From NCBI GenBank assembly GCA_052090825.1, contig JBQDBK010000013.1:1-39634 (forward strand): a stretch of 39,634 nt of DNA. Reading direction: 5' to 3'. The number at the start of each line of letters is the position of its first letter. The first letter of the stretch is position 1. This DNA is from JBQDBK01 sp052090825. Lineage in GTDB: Bacteria > Bacillota > Clostridia > Tissierellales > Peptoniphilaceae. The notes beneath the pieces were generated by a model. That model was not told where the DNA came from. It did no database searches and saw only the letters and a list, made by a program, of their open reading frames with translations. Of the stretch, positions 7,514-15,512 are shown piece after piece. The translations under genes were made by a program, and so were the position numbers.

Positions 7514-8104
7514 TTATCTCCTTATTTCGTATATATTAGAAGAGCCTTTAGATATTTCAAATTTAGCATTAGATAATAGACCCTTAATATAACTTTCTCT
7601 TAAATCCCAATATATCGGATTTTTCATAAATTTCTCCCATATTGGAGTATGAAGATCCTTAACTATCTTGTATTTTACATTATCATCTTCATTCTCCAAT
7701 AGTAATAAAGATCCATCACATGGCATACCATCTAAAAATTTAGAATTTATTAAAGCATAGGCTTCTTTAGCTGTTCCATTAAAGTTCTCCTCTACTCCTA
7801 ATTTAAAGAATTTATTCAATAATTCATCTTCTAAATTTTTATCTTCTTCTAGTAATAAAGATGTAGCTTTTGCAAATCTATTTTCCACTAAATTTACTCT
7901 TTCATTTAACCAAGCATGGATATTACTCTGATCAATTATATCTTCTAGAGAGCCTTCTTCTATCCTACCTAATTTATCTACTTCACTCTTTATATACTCA
8001 TATCCTTTTTTTTCAGAAAGGTCTAAAACCTGATTGACTAATTTTTCTTGAAAAACTATTTTATCAAACATTAAAAAGTGTATAAAGCCTAAAAACTTAC
8101 TCAT
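7514..8104 (-). CDS. Uncharacterised 196-aa protein of the hcp operon
   Basis: I do not recognise a named family, though I recall similar unnamed proteins in clostridia starting with a comparable 'FLGxIHxxxFxKI' N-terminus. There is no signal peptide or membrane segment. The first two-thirds look helical (IHAWLNERVNLVENRFAKAT). A single notable cysteine lies in FLDGMPCDGSLLLLE, followed by a segment rich in aromatic and charged residues (DLHTPIWEKFMKNPIYWDLRE... and the ending NIYEIRR). Its ATG overlaps the hcp stop by four bases (ATGA), and the hemerythrin gene follows after one base, so it is translationally coupled within a nitrosative-stress operon. It may be an accessory or sensor protein for Hcp or hemerythrin; its function is unknown. 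Confidence 0.8.
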   Translation of the reverse strand: MSKFLGFIHFLMFDKIVFQEKLVNQVLDLSEKKGYEYIKSEVDKLGRIEEGSLEDIIDQSNIHAWLNERVNLVENRFAKATSLLLEEDKNLEDELLNKFFKLGVEENFNGTAKEAYALINSKFLDGMPCDGSLLLLENEDDNVKYKIVKDLHTPIWEKFMKNPIYWDLRESYIKGLLSNAKFEISKGSSNIYEIRR

Positions 8105-9960
8105 TTAGTTTCCTCTAATTTTTTAACAACTTCATTTACATCTAACCCATGTACCATACAAGCTTCTCTTAAAGATTCCATTTGTGATGAAGGACAGCTT
8201 ATACAATGCATTCCTATACTCATTAAAGTTGGAATATATTTAGGGTTTTCACGTACTAGTTCTCCTATTAGTTTATCAGGATTTATTGATGAATCTTTAA
8301 CTTCTTCTTGGTTGAAAAATAGGTCTATATCTTCTTCTACACTTTGGATTCCTGCTATACCAAAATTATCAACTAAAACTTTTACTACATTTTCTGATAA
8401 GAATGCTGGTAGTGTTGGTCCTAAGTGGATGTCTTTTACCCCTAGAGAAAGTAAAGCTAATAAAACTATTACAGCTTTTTGTTCGTACCAAGCTATATTA
8501 TAAATAATTGGCAATTCATTAATATCTTCAAGTTCAAATATTTCTTTTAATTTTAAAGCTATTACAGCTAAAGAGAATGAGTCATTACATTGTCCTGCAT
8601 CAAGTACTCTTGGAATACCATTTATATTTCCTAAATCTAATTTATTATATCTATACTTAGCACAACCTGCTGTTAAAATAACAGAGTCTTCTGGTAAAGC
8701 TTCAGCAAATTCAGTATAATAATTTCTCTTCGCTTGTCTTCCATCACATCCTGCCATTACAACAAATTTCTTTATTGCACCTGATTTAACTGCATCCACA
8801 ATCTTATCTGCTAGAGATATAACTTGGTTATGAGCAAATCCTCCTACTATTTCTCCACTTTCAATTTCCTTTGGAGGTTGACATCTTTTAGCATGTTCTA
8901 TTATTTCTGAAAAATCTTTTTCTTCTCCAATTTCTCCCTTAATATGTTTACATCCTGGAAATCCTGCTGCTCCAGTTGTGTATATTCTGTCCTTGTAAGA
9001 ATCTTTAGGTGGTACTATACAATTTGTTGTAAATAATACTGGTCCATTGAAGGATTCGAATTCTTCTTTTTGTTTCCACCATGCATTACCATAATTTCCC
9101 ACAAAATTGTCATATTTTTTAAATGCAGGATAGTAGTTAGCTGGTAACATTTCGGAGTGAGTATATACATCTACCCCTGTTCCTTGGGTTTGTTCTAATA
9201 GCATCTCCATATCTCTTAAATCGTGGCCTGAAATAAGAATAGCTGGATTATTTCTAACTCCTATATTTACACTTGTAACCTCAGGATTACCATAAGCTGA
9301 TGTATTAGCTTCATCTAAAAGAGCCATACCCTCTACCCCGTAATGACCTGTTTCTAAAACTAAATTAACTAATTCATCAACTGTTAAACTATCATCCATA
9401 GTCATAGTAAGAGCTTTTTGAATAAATTTATCTACTTCTTCATTATCTTTTAAAAGAGCATTAGCATGTTTTGTATAAGCACTTAAACCTTTTAACCCAT
9501 ATATAGTAAGTTCTCTTAAACTTCTTACATCTTCATTTTCAGTACTTAAAACTCCTACTTGTGTAGCTTTTTCATTTATTTTATTAATATCTCTTTCATT
9601 ATATAAAGCTGCTTCTGAAAGATTTTCTTTATTTTTTAATTGACTTAATAATTCTTCTTTTTTATCTATTGTTTTTAAAATTATTTTATCAAAAGCTTGC
9701 TCATCAAAGTTAGCATTAGTTATAGTTGTAAAAAGATTATAAGTTACCATGTGATTAACTTCTTCAGAAATTTTAACTCCCTCTTCTCTAAGTCTAGTTG
9801 TTATTTCTGAAAGCCCTTTAGTTAAAAATATTAACATATCCTGTTTATTGGCAACTGTGTAATCTTTACCGCAAACTCCCACTTTTGTACAACCTTTATT
9901 TCCTGCTGTTTCTTGACATTGGTAACAAAACATTTTTGCATCAGATTTATTTCCCATCAT
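8101..9960 (-). CDS. hcp: Hybrid cluster protein (Hcp) with C-terminal DUF1858 domain
   Basis: A 619-aa cytoplasmic iron-sulfur enzyme. Hcp reduces NO to nitrous oxide and, in vitro, hydroxylamine to ammonia. The N-terminal cluster cysteines are C12-x2-C15-x8-C24-x5-C30, the class I spacing of anaerobes. Hybrid-cluster motifs include GFPGCKHI, MAGCDGRQAKRNYY, LTAGCAKYRYNKLDLG and DAGQCNDSFS. Hcp usually ends near 550 aa. Here residues about 555-619 form a DUF1858 domain (INPDKLIGELV... GMHCISCPSSQMESL... HGLDVNEVV) with a CxxCP pair. DUF1858 is related to the ScdA_N domain of RIC iron-sulfur repair proteins. The start follows GGAGG at 9 bases. A perfect palindrome (10034-10049) lies upstream, next to the Crp/Fnr regulator gene. 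Confidence 0.96.
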   Translation of the reverse strand: MMGNKSDAKMFCYQCQETAGNKGCTKVGVCGKDYTVANKQDMLIFLTKGLSEITTRLREEGVKISEEVNHMVTYNLFTTITNANFDEQAFDKIILKTIDKKEELLSQLKNKENLSEAALYNERDINKINEKATQVGVLSTENEDVRSLRELTIYGLKGLSAYTKHANALLKDNEEVDKFIQKALTMTMDDSLTVDELVNLVLETGHYGVEGMALLDEANTSAYGNPEVTSVNIGVRNNPAILISGHDLRDMEMLLEQTQGTGVDVYTHSEMLPANYYPAFKKYDNFVGNYGNAWWKQKEEFESFNGPVLFTTNCIVPPKDSYKDRIYTTGAAGFPGCKHIKGEIGEEKDFSEIIEHAKRCQPPKEIESGEIVGGFAHNQVISLADKIVDAVKSGAIKKFVVMAGCDGRQAKRNYYTEFAEALPEDSVILTAGCAKYRYNKLDLGNINGIPRVLDAGQCNDSFSLAVIALKLKEIFELEDINELPIIYNIAWYEQKAVIVLLALLSLGVKDIHLGPTLPAFLSENVVKVLVDNFGIAGIQSVEEDIDLFFNQEEVKDSSINPDKLIGELVRENPKYIPTLMSIGMHCISCPSSQMESLREACMVHGLDVNEVVKKLEETK

Positions 9961-10001
9961 TTATAATTACCTCCATTTATTTTCCTGTAACAATTAACTT
10001 A

Positions 10002-10012
10002 ACTATATCTTA
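10002..10012 (-). promoter_or_regulatory. Probable hcp -10 region
   Basis: On the minus strand TAAGAT (10007-10012) is centred 32 bases from the centre of the palindrome, the spacing expected for a class II activator site at -41.5. An overlapping alternative, TATAGT (10002-10007), is a better -10 but would put the operator near -46. No good -35 is present, as expected for an activator-dependent promoter. Confidence 0.45.
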
Positions 10013-10033
10013 AGACATTTTTTTATTTAATTC

Positions 10034-10049
10034 TGTAACAGATGTTACA
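10034..10049. promoter_or_regulatory. Putative HcpR operator upstream of hcp
   Basis: A perfect 16-base palindrome, TGTAACAGATGTTACA, with the core GTAAC-N4-GTTAC. This is the two-fold symmetric layout bound by Crp/Fnr dimers, and it matches the GTAAC-N4-GTTAC form I recall for clostridial HcpR. It begins right after the stop codon of the regulator gene and lies 74-89 bases upstream of the hcp ATG. A lone half-site (TGTAACA) also occurs at 9986-9992. Confidence 0.75.
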
Positions 10050-10709
10050 TTATAAAAATTCTTTTAATTTTTTTCTGTCAAATTCTATAATATCTTTGTC
10101 TATCTTTATTAAATTATCCCTTTGCATATTCATTAGCTCTCTAGAAACAGAAGGTCTTGAGCTAGATAAGTAATAAGCTAGCTCTTCTCTATTTAATTTT
10201 AACTTGAAATAATTATTAGATTCTGAATTCTGTAAAATATACTTGGCTAACTTTTGTCTTAAGGTAATAGAGCTAAATATTATTAATTTTTGATTAAGAT
10301 AAAAAGCCTTTTGAGACAATATAATAAGCATATTATTTAATATTACTTTTTTTATTGGATCTACTTTATTCGAAATTAACAAAGCTTCTTTAGGTATTTT
10401 TAACAATTCACTTTTTTCATTAGCATAGCAAGAATAATCATAAAGTCCTCTTTTTATATATAAATATACTTCCCCCAATACAGTCCCTTCCTCTGTAAAT
10501 ATATTTACAATTGATTTCTTACCAGAAGAATCCACATTCTCAACTACTACCGACCCCTTTTCTAGAATAAAGAGGTACTCTGGCTTTTCACCTTGTAAAA
10601 AAACAGCCTCTTCTTTTTCTAGACTAATTCTTTTAGACTTAGTTTTCTTTAAAAATAAATTTATTTCTTCTTCTTTTAAACCCAAAAATAGATCATTTTT
10701 ATTCGGCAT
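10050..10709 (-). CDS. Crp/Fnr-family regulator, probable HcpR
   Basis: A 219-aa transcription factor: a cyclic-nucleotide-binding-type beta-barrel (about residues 15-115), a dimerisation helix, and a C-terminal winged helix with ELAYYLSSSRPSVSRELMNM as the helix-turn-helix. It has one cysteine only (YSCYAN), so it lacks the four cysteine ligands of oxygen-sensing FNR. HcpR proteins instead sense NO through heme or another route. Location immediately upstream of hcp, with a symmetric operator between them, makes HcpR the best name. An extended -10 (TGGTATAAT on the minus strand, about 10728-10736) gives it its own promoter. Family is firm; ligand is inferred. Confidence 0.88.
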   Translation of the reverse strand: MPNKNDLFLGLKEEEINLFLKKTKSKRISLEKEEAVFLQGEKPEYLFILEKGSVVVENVDSSGKKSIVNIFTEEGTVLGEVYLYIKRGLYDYSCYANEKSELLKIPKEALLISNKVDPIKKVILNNMLIILSQKAFYLNQKLIIFSSITLRQKLAKYILQNSESNNYFKLKLNREELAYYLSSSRPSVSRELMNMQRDNLIKIDKDIIEFDRKKLKEFL

Positions 10710-10727
10710 TAAACCACCTCTATATCA

Positions 10728-10736
10728 ATTATACCA
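10728..10736 (-). promoter_or_regulatory. Extended -10 promoter of the Crp/Fnr regulator gene
   Basis: On the minus strand TGGTATAAT (TGnTATAAT) lies about 20 bases upstream of the ATG, with ribosome binding site GAGGTGG between. The -35 region is poor, which the extended -10 can compensate for. Confidence 0.6.
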
Positions 10737-10761
10737 ATATTTATATAATTTAATTTAAAAA

Positions 10762-10790
10762 TTTTCAATTATATAAATATCTGTTATAAT
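10762..10790 (+). promoter_or_regulatory. Promoter of the class A PBP gene
   Basis: TTTTCA (10762-10767), a 17-base spacer, and TATAAT (10785-10790). The predicted start near 10797 gives a leader of about 17 bases containing AAGGAGG. Confidence 0.6.
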
Positions 10791-10813
10791 ATTTACATTA
10801 AGGAGGTTACCTA

Positions 10814-13234
10814 ATGAGCAGTAATAAGAAACATAAAAGAAAGGCTTTTAGCTTTTCTGACTTAATTAAAATATTTTTAATTCTGGTTCTTATACTTATA
10901 GTAGCCATTGGAACACTGGTTAGTTCTTATGTTCTTTCAGTTGTTAAAAATGCACCTGAAATTCAGCCTGATAAGTATAGAGAATTAATAAATGAAACCT
11001 CAAAGGTTTATGATGATAAAAGCCAATTAATTCAAACCCTAGTTTTAAATGAATTTTCTGAATATGTTCCTTTGGAAAGAATTCCTAAAGATTTACAACA
11101 TGCCGCTATAGCTATTGAAGATGAGAGATTTTATGAACACAGCGCCGTAGATTTTAAAAGAATATTAGGAGCTACTATAGAAAATATTAAAGCTGGAAGA
11201 GTTACACAAGGTGGTTCCACCCTAACTATGCAGTTGGCAAAAAACTTATATACTAATTCTCAAAAAAGTTATGAAAGAAAATTAACTGATATCTATTATG
11301 CCTATGAAATTGAAAGTAAACTTAGCAAAGATCAAGTTTTAGAAGCTTACTTAAACTCAGCTAGTTTTTCAAAAGGAACAGTTGGAGTTCAAGCTGCAGC
11401 TAAAACATTTTTTAATAAAGATGTTTCTGAATTAAACTTAGCAGAATGTGCCTTAGTAGCTGGTATAACTAATAGACCAGCAAAATATTCTCCATATAAT
11501 AGGGTTTATTTAACAGAAGAAGATGATTTATCTAGTATACAGCTACTTTTAATTCCAACTCCAAAAGGATCTCAAAATGATGAGAATACTATAGCTTATG
11601 GTAAAAAACTGGCTGAGTTAGGAAGAATTGATGCTTTTGATTTAAAACAAATTGAAATGAATATTATCACTCCTATGAAAGCTGTCTTTAACCCTACATC
11701 TAAAGAAAGGCAAGAACTTATATTAAAACTTATGCTTAAACAAGGGTATATAGACCAAGCTGAGCATGATGAAGCTAAAGTAACTCCTATTAATATTAGT
11801 ATTGGATCTAGAGAAGAAAAAGGTGTGTCTTCATTTTATGTAGATGAAGTTAAAAATGAAGCCATTGATATTTTAATAGATCTAGGCTTTAGTCCTGAAG
11901 AAGCTGGTACTAAACTTTATACTGGAGGATTTAATATATATACTTCTATGGACTTAGATATACAAAAACACTTAGAAGAAACAGTTAGTACAAATCGTTA
12001 TTTCCCAGGCACTTGGACTGATGATAATGGTATTCTTCAACCACAAGTTGCTGCTGTTTTGATGGATCCTCATAACGGTAAAGTTAAGGGTCTCATAGGT
12101 GGAAGGAATATTGCAGGAGGGAGTAACCTGAATAGAGCAACTACTCCTAGATCTCCGGGATCTAGTATAAAACCAATTTCATCCTATATGACAGCTTTTA
12201 AAAATGGTGCAACAGCAGCTGATGTATATCTTGATGCACCACTACCAAAAAATTTATTTGGTTCTAATCCACCTAAAAATGTTGGTAATTCTTATGTTGG
12301 ATGGACTACAATTAGAAATCTTTTAAGAAGATCATCTAATGTAGGGTCTATTCTTGTTGCAAGAGACATAGGGGCAGATTTTAATAATCGTTCTAATAAA
12401 AATTACAGTATTTCTAGAGCTGTAGATGAGGCTGCTGCATATAATAAAATAATGGAGAACTTAGAAGAGTTAGGAGTTACTTCATTAGTTTGGCCAGAAG
12501 GAAGTTCTAAAAATGATACTGAAAGGAAAAAAAATCTAGCTTCTAGAGGTATAAATGATAGTAATCCATCTGCAATGGCTCTTGGTGGTATGACATTGGG
12601 AATATCTCCACTCGAAATGGCAGGAGCTTATACTTCCTTAGCTAATGAAGGTATATATCAAAAACCAAGCTTTATTGATAAAATTACAAATTCTGCGGGA
12701 GAAGTTATTTATGAAAATAAAAACCAAGGTAAAGAAATCATTTCTCCTCAAAATGCCTTTATACTAACTAATATATTAGAAGATGTTGTAAAAAATGGAA
12801 CTGGTAGAAATGCAAACTTTTCAAGAATGCATATTGCTGGTAAAACAGGTACAACTAACGATAATAAAGATATATGGTTTGTTGGATATACTCCTTATTA
12901 CCTTTGCTCTGTATTTATTGGAAATGATAAAAATGAACCAATGCCATACATGTCTAGTGTTCCAGCTTCCTTGTGGAGAGCTCTGATGAAACCTATACAT
13001 GATGACTTAGATGATAAAGAATTTGAAATGCCTGAAGAGGGAATTTACAGAAAATATTCTGGTGGAAGATATGAATATTTTGTAGAAGGTACATCTCCTC
13101 ACTACACTAATAAATATAGTTTTGTTAAAAAGAAAAAAGTTTATAAAAAACAAGACAATGATAACAACAATAATAATAATAATGATAATTCTAAAAAGTC
13201 TAGAAAGAAATCTAACAACGATAATAATAATTAA
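10814..13234 (+). CDS. Class A penicillin-binding protein (PBP1A type)
   Basis: An 806-aa bifunctional peptidoglycan glycosyltransferase/transpeptidase anchored in the membrane. A basic cytoplasmic tail precedes one membrane helix (about residues 18-45). The GT51 domain has the catalytic Glu in AIEDERFYEHSAVDFKRILGA and then GGSTLTMQLAKNLY. The transpeptidase domain carries the SxxK serine in SPGSSIKPISSY (about 447-458), SSN in RRSSNVGS (about 506), and KTGT in AGKTGTTNDNKDIWFVGY (about 676). The C-terminus ends in a lysine- and asparagine-rich tail encoded partly by AAT repeats, likely disordered and exposed outside the cell. It is a single-gene transcript ending in a perfect palindromic terminator. 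Confidence 0.96.
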   Translation: MSSNKKHKRKAFSFSDLIKIFLILVLILIVAIGTLVSSYVLSVVKNAPEIQPDKYRELINETSKVYDDKSQLIQTLVLNEFSEYVPLERIPKDLQHAAIAIEDERFYEHSAVDFKRILGATIENIKAGRVTQGGSTLTMQLAKNLYTNSQKSYERKLTDIYYAYEIESKLSKDQVLEAYLNSASFSKGTVGVQAAAKTFFNKDVSELNLAECALVAGITNRPAKYSPYNRVYLTEEDDLSSIQLLLIPTPKGSQNDENTIAYGKKLAELGRIDAFDLKQIEMNIITPMKAVFNPTSKERQELILKLMLKQGYIDQAEHDEAKVTPINISIGSREEKGVSSFYVDEVKNEAIDILIDLGFSPEEAGTKLYTGGFNIYTSMDLDIQKHLEETVSTNRYFPGTWTDDNGILQPQVAAVLMDPHNGKVKGLIGGRNIAGGSNLNRATTPRSPGSSIKPISSYMTAFKNGATAADVYLDAPLPKNLFGSNPPKNVGNSYVGWTTIRNLLRRSSNVGSILVARDIGADFNNRSNKNYSISRAVDEAAAYNKIMENLEELGVTSLVWPEGSSKNDTERKKNLASRGINDSNPSAMALGGMTLGISPLEMAGAYTSLANEGIYQKPSFIDKITNSAGEVIYENKNQGKEIISPQNAFILTNILEDVVKNGTGRNANFSRMHIAGKTGTTNDNKDIWFVGYTPYYLCSVFIGNDKNEPMPYMSSVPASLWRALMKPIHDDLDDKEFEMPEEGIYRKYSGGRYEYFVEGTSPHYTNKYSFVKKKKVYKKQDNDNNNNNNNDNSKKSRKKSNNDNNN

Positions 13235-13264
13235 AAAGAAGGTCTTTAAAGACCTTCTTTTTAA
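13231..13264. terminator. Bidirectional terminator, 34-base perfect palindrome
   Basis: Two perfect 17-base arms meet without a spacer; core GAAGGTCTTT/AAAGACCTTC with A5 and T5 flanks. It overlaps the PBP stop codon and begins just past the stop of the convergent YjiH-like gene, so it serves both. Confidence 0.9.
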
Positions 13265-13265
13265 T

Positions 13266-14678
13266 TTAAAATATTATGTGTGAAACCATTATTATTATTG
13301 GCAATGTTATTAAAGTTCTTTCTATATATATAATAAATAAATCTAAAGGTGTTATTGGTATTTTGGACCCCAAGATTACAGCCCCTGCTTCAGATAAATA
13401 GACTAGTTGAGTAACAGATAATGTTGCAACAATAAATCTTGTCATTTCACTTGGTATAGTAGATCCTAGAACTGATGGAATAAACATATCTGCAAAGCCA
13501 ACCATTATAGACCTAGATGCTTCAAGTGCATACTCAACATTTAATAAATTTAATAGGGGAATAAATGGCTTTCCTAATATATCAAATACAGGAGTAAATT
13601 CAGCTATTAATAAGCCTATTGTTCCAAAAGCCATTACTGTAGGTAATACTCCTAACCACATATCTAAGACAGTCTTTACTCCATTGCCTAAGAAAGATTT
13701 AAGATTAGCATTTTCTCTAGCTCTTTCAACTGCTAATTTTAAGCCCCAAGTTCTAGCTGTATATCCCTTAGGAACATCTTCTCCTAAATCTTTCTTTTCA
13801 CCATTATAATAGACATTTTCTTTTTTAGATAAGGGTGGGATTCTAGGAACTATAAGAGCTGCAATAAAACCACATAAAATAATAGTTAAATAATATTGTG
13901 CAAAATATTCTACTAAATCTACTTGTCCTAAAACTACCAAACAAAAAGTAATAGAAACAGCTGAAAATGTAGTTGAGATTATAGATGCCTCTTTGGCAGA
14001 ATAAAAACCCCTTACATACTGCTTATTAGTTAAAGCAACCCCTATTGTTCCATCTCCAACCCAAGACGCCATACAGTCTATAGAAGATCTCCCTGGTAAA
14101 TGGAATAAAGGTCTCATAAGTGGAGTAAACAATGCTCCAACAAATTCTAACAAACCAAAATCAGTTAAAAATGGTAGTAAAAATCCAGCAAATAAAAACA
14201 TAGTAAATAAAGTTTTTATCAAATCAAATAAAATTAAACTCCCAGCAAATAAAAACATAGTAAATAAAGTTTTTATCAAATCAAATAAAATTAAACTCCC
14301 AGTATTCTCAGAAATAATAGCTTCTGGTCCAATACTAAAATATACTAAATAGGCTAAAATCATACCGATAATTCTAATTATAAGCCAAAAAAAACTAACA
14401 TTAAATATTCCTGAGAGAAATTCACTTTCTTCTATTTTCTCAATTCTTTTAATCCTGTGTAAAAATGTAACTATTCCCGTTATACTTATAAAAATTAAAA
14501 CTAACGTTGGTAAAATGTTACCTGTTATGTCTATTAATTTTTCAGATAATAATGCTACAACAATAGTAGTCTTTCCTTCATAAACAAATGGTACCATTAA
14601 TAATAATACACCTATCAGAGAAGGGATAACAAATTTTAAAATATCAGAAACACTATAGGGTTTCTCTTCTATTTTCAT
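13266..14678 (-). CDS. YjiH-like nucleoside-recognition (Gate) domain membrane protein with internal duplication
   Basis: A 470-aa polytopic membrane protein with about ten hydrophobic segments. Family-like motifs include LLPFLTDFGLLEFVGALF, MRPLFHLPGRSSIDCMASW, VGDGTIGVALTNKQYVRGF and FADMFIPSVLGS. The Gate/nucleoside-recognition fold is seen in nucleoside transporters and spore maturation proteins SpmA/B; YjiH itself has no established substrate. Residues about 127-164 contain an exact tandem repeat, GSLILFDLIKTLFTMFLFA twice, from a 57-base DNA duplication (14185-14302). This adds one helix-length hydrophobic segment to the usual single copy. The ATG follows AAGGAGG. A terminator-like hairpin lies 22 bases upstream, so expression may need readthrough from the ECF operon. 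Confidence 0.85.
   Translation of the reverse strand: MKIEEKPYSVSDILKFVIPSLIGVLLLMVPFVYEGKTTIVVALLSEKLIDITGNILPTLVLIFISITGIVTFLHRIKRIEKIEESEFLSGIFNVSFFWLIIRIIGMILAYLVYFSIGPEAIISENTGSLILFDLIKTLFTMFLFAGSLILFDLIKTLFTMFLFAGFLLPFLTDFGLLEFVGALFTPLMRPLFHLPGRSSIDCMASWVGDGTIGVALTNKQYVRGFYSAKEASIISTTFSAVSITFCLVVLGQVDLVEYFAQYYLTIILCGFIAALIVPRIPPLSKKENVYYNGEKKDLGEDVPKGYTARTWGLKLAVERARENANLKSFLGNGVKTVLDMWLGVLPTVMAFGTIGLLIAEFTPVFDILGKPFIPLLNLLNVEYALEASRSIMVGFADMFIPSVLGSTIPSEMTRFIVATLSVTQLVYLSEAGAVILGSKIPITPLDLFIIYIERTLITLPIIIMVSHIIF
14185..14302. repeat. Perfect 57-bp tandem duplication inside the YjiH-like gene
   Basis: Unit 1 (14185-14241) and unit 2 (14242-14298) are identical, and the first four bases of the unit, CCAG, recur at 14299-14302. 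This is what slippage or unequal exchange between four-base homologies would leave. The frame is kept: 57 bases encode 19 residues. Confidence 0.97.
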
Positions 14679-14696
14679 AATACCTCCTTATAAAAT

Positions 14697-14730
14697 AAAA
14701 ATTCTCATAGTGCAAATACACTATGAGAAT
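14697..14730 (-). terminator. Terminator of the ECF sigma operon
   Basis: Twelve-base perfect arms (14701-14712, 14719-14730), ATTCTCATAGTG and its complement, with a 6-base loop. On the minus strand the hairpin is followed by TTTTTATTTTAT. It lies about 84 bases past the stop of the zinc-ribbon protein gene and 22 bases before the YjiH-like start codon. Confidence 0.82.
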
Positions 14731-14813
14731 AAACAACTTATTAATATTATACCTTATGACAATTAAAAAGTAAAACTTCAATTTTATAGGATAATTTGTT
14801 ATACAATATACAT

Positions 14814-15512
14814 TTAGTTTGATAAGTTGAACTTAAATCTACCTGAGGCTTTATTGCATAGTATTTCTAATTTAATGTTTCTATAAGAACTGAGGTCTAT
14901 ACTTCCAGAGTCTTCTTTTTTATCCCCTAATTTTTTTATAAGTTTATCTTCATTGTATAAATTAAATTCTATATTTCCATCATCTATTTTATAGTCATAA
15001 TTTAAATATTTTTTATCTTTTATTTTAAAATAATGGGCTTGTCTACCATTTTTATATTTAAAATTACTTTGCCAAGTATTTCCATATTTTTTACTAGTTT
15101 GCATTATTGAAACGGGAAGATCAGGAAAACTATGAAAAACAAATGTATTTAAGAATATTAAAGAAAATATAATAATTACAAATAGGGATATTACCATAAT
15201 AATTGGTTTTTTATAACTCTCTTTTCCTTCATAGACATACCTATCGTCTTTATCAAATAATTTTTCCCCACAATTACCACAGTAATTTTCTTTTATACTT
15301 TGCCTGTAACCACAATTCCAACAAACTTGTCTTTTATTTTCTCTAACTAATATAGCATAAATAATTAAGGCTAATGGAGCAGATATTAATATAGCTAATA
15401 CAGCCCACAAAAAACCATTTTCTCCATTTAACTTAGCGTCCTTATATATCCATACTGCTATTGCAATTTTTATTCCTATTGCAATTATTGGTAATAATGA
15501 AACAAAAAACAT
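14814..15512 (-). CDS. Zinc-ribbon membrane protein of the ECF sigma operon
   Basis: A 232-aa protein I cannot assign to a named family. Two N-terminal membrane segments (about residues 5-22 and 33-56) lead to a cytoplasmic zinc ribbon with C64-x2-C67 and C78-x2-C81 (CWNCGYRQ, CGNCGEK). A third membrane helix (about 104-128) follows, then about 100 hydrophilic residues probably outside the cell. The ATG shares one base with the preceding stop (TAATG), so it is translationally coupled to the small membrane protein and the ECF sigma factor upstream. It may sense or regulate envelope state, or be an effector of the sigma factor; neither is shown by the sequence. Confidence 0.75.
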   Translation of the reverse strand: MFFVSLLPIIAIGIKIAIAVWIYKDAKLNGENGFLWAVLAILISAPLALIIYAILVRENKRQVCWNCGYRQSIKENYCGNCGEKLFDKDDRYVYEGKESYKKPIIMVISLFVIIIFSLIFLNTFVFHSFPDLPVSIMQTSKKYGNTWQSNFKYKNGRQAHYFKIKDKKYLNYDYKIDDGNIEFNLYNEDKLIKKLGDKKEDSGSIDLSSYRNIKLEILCNKASGRFKFNLSN

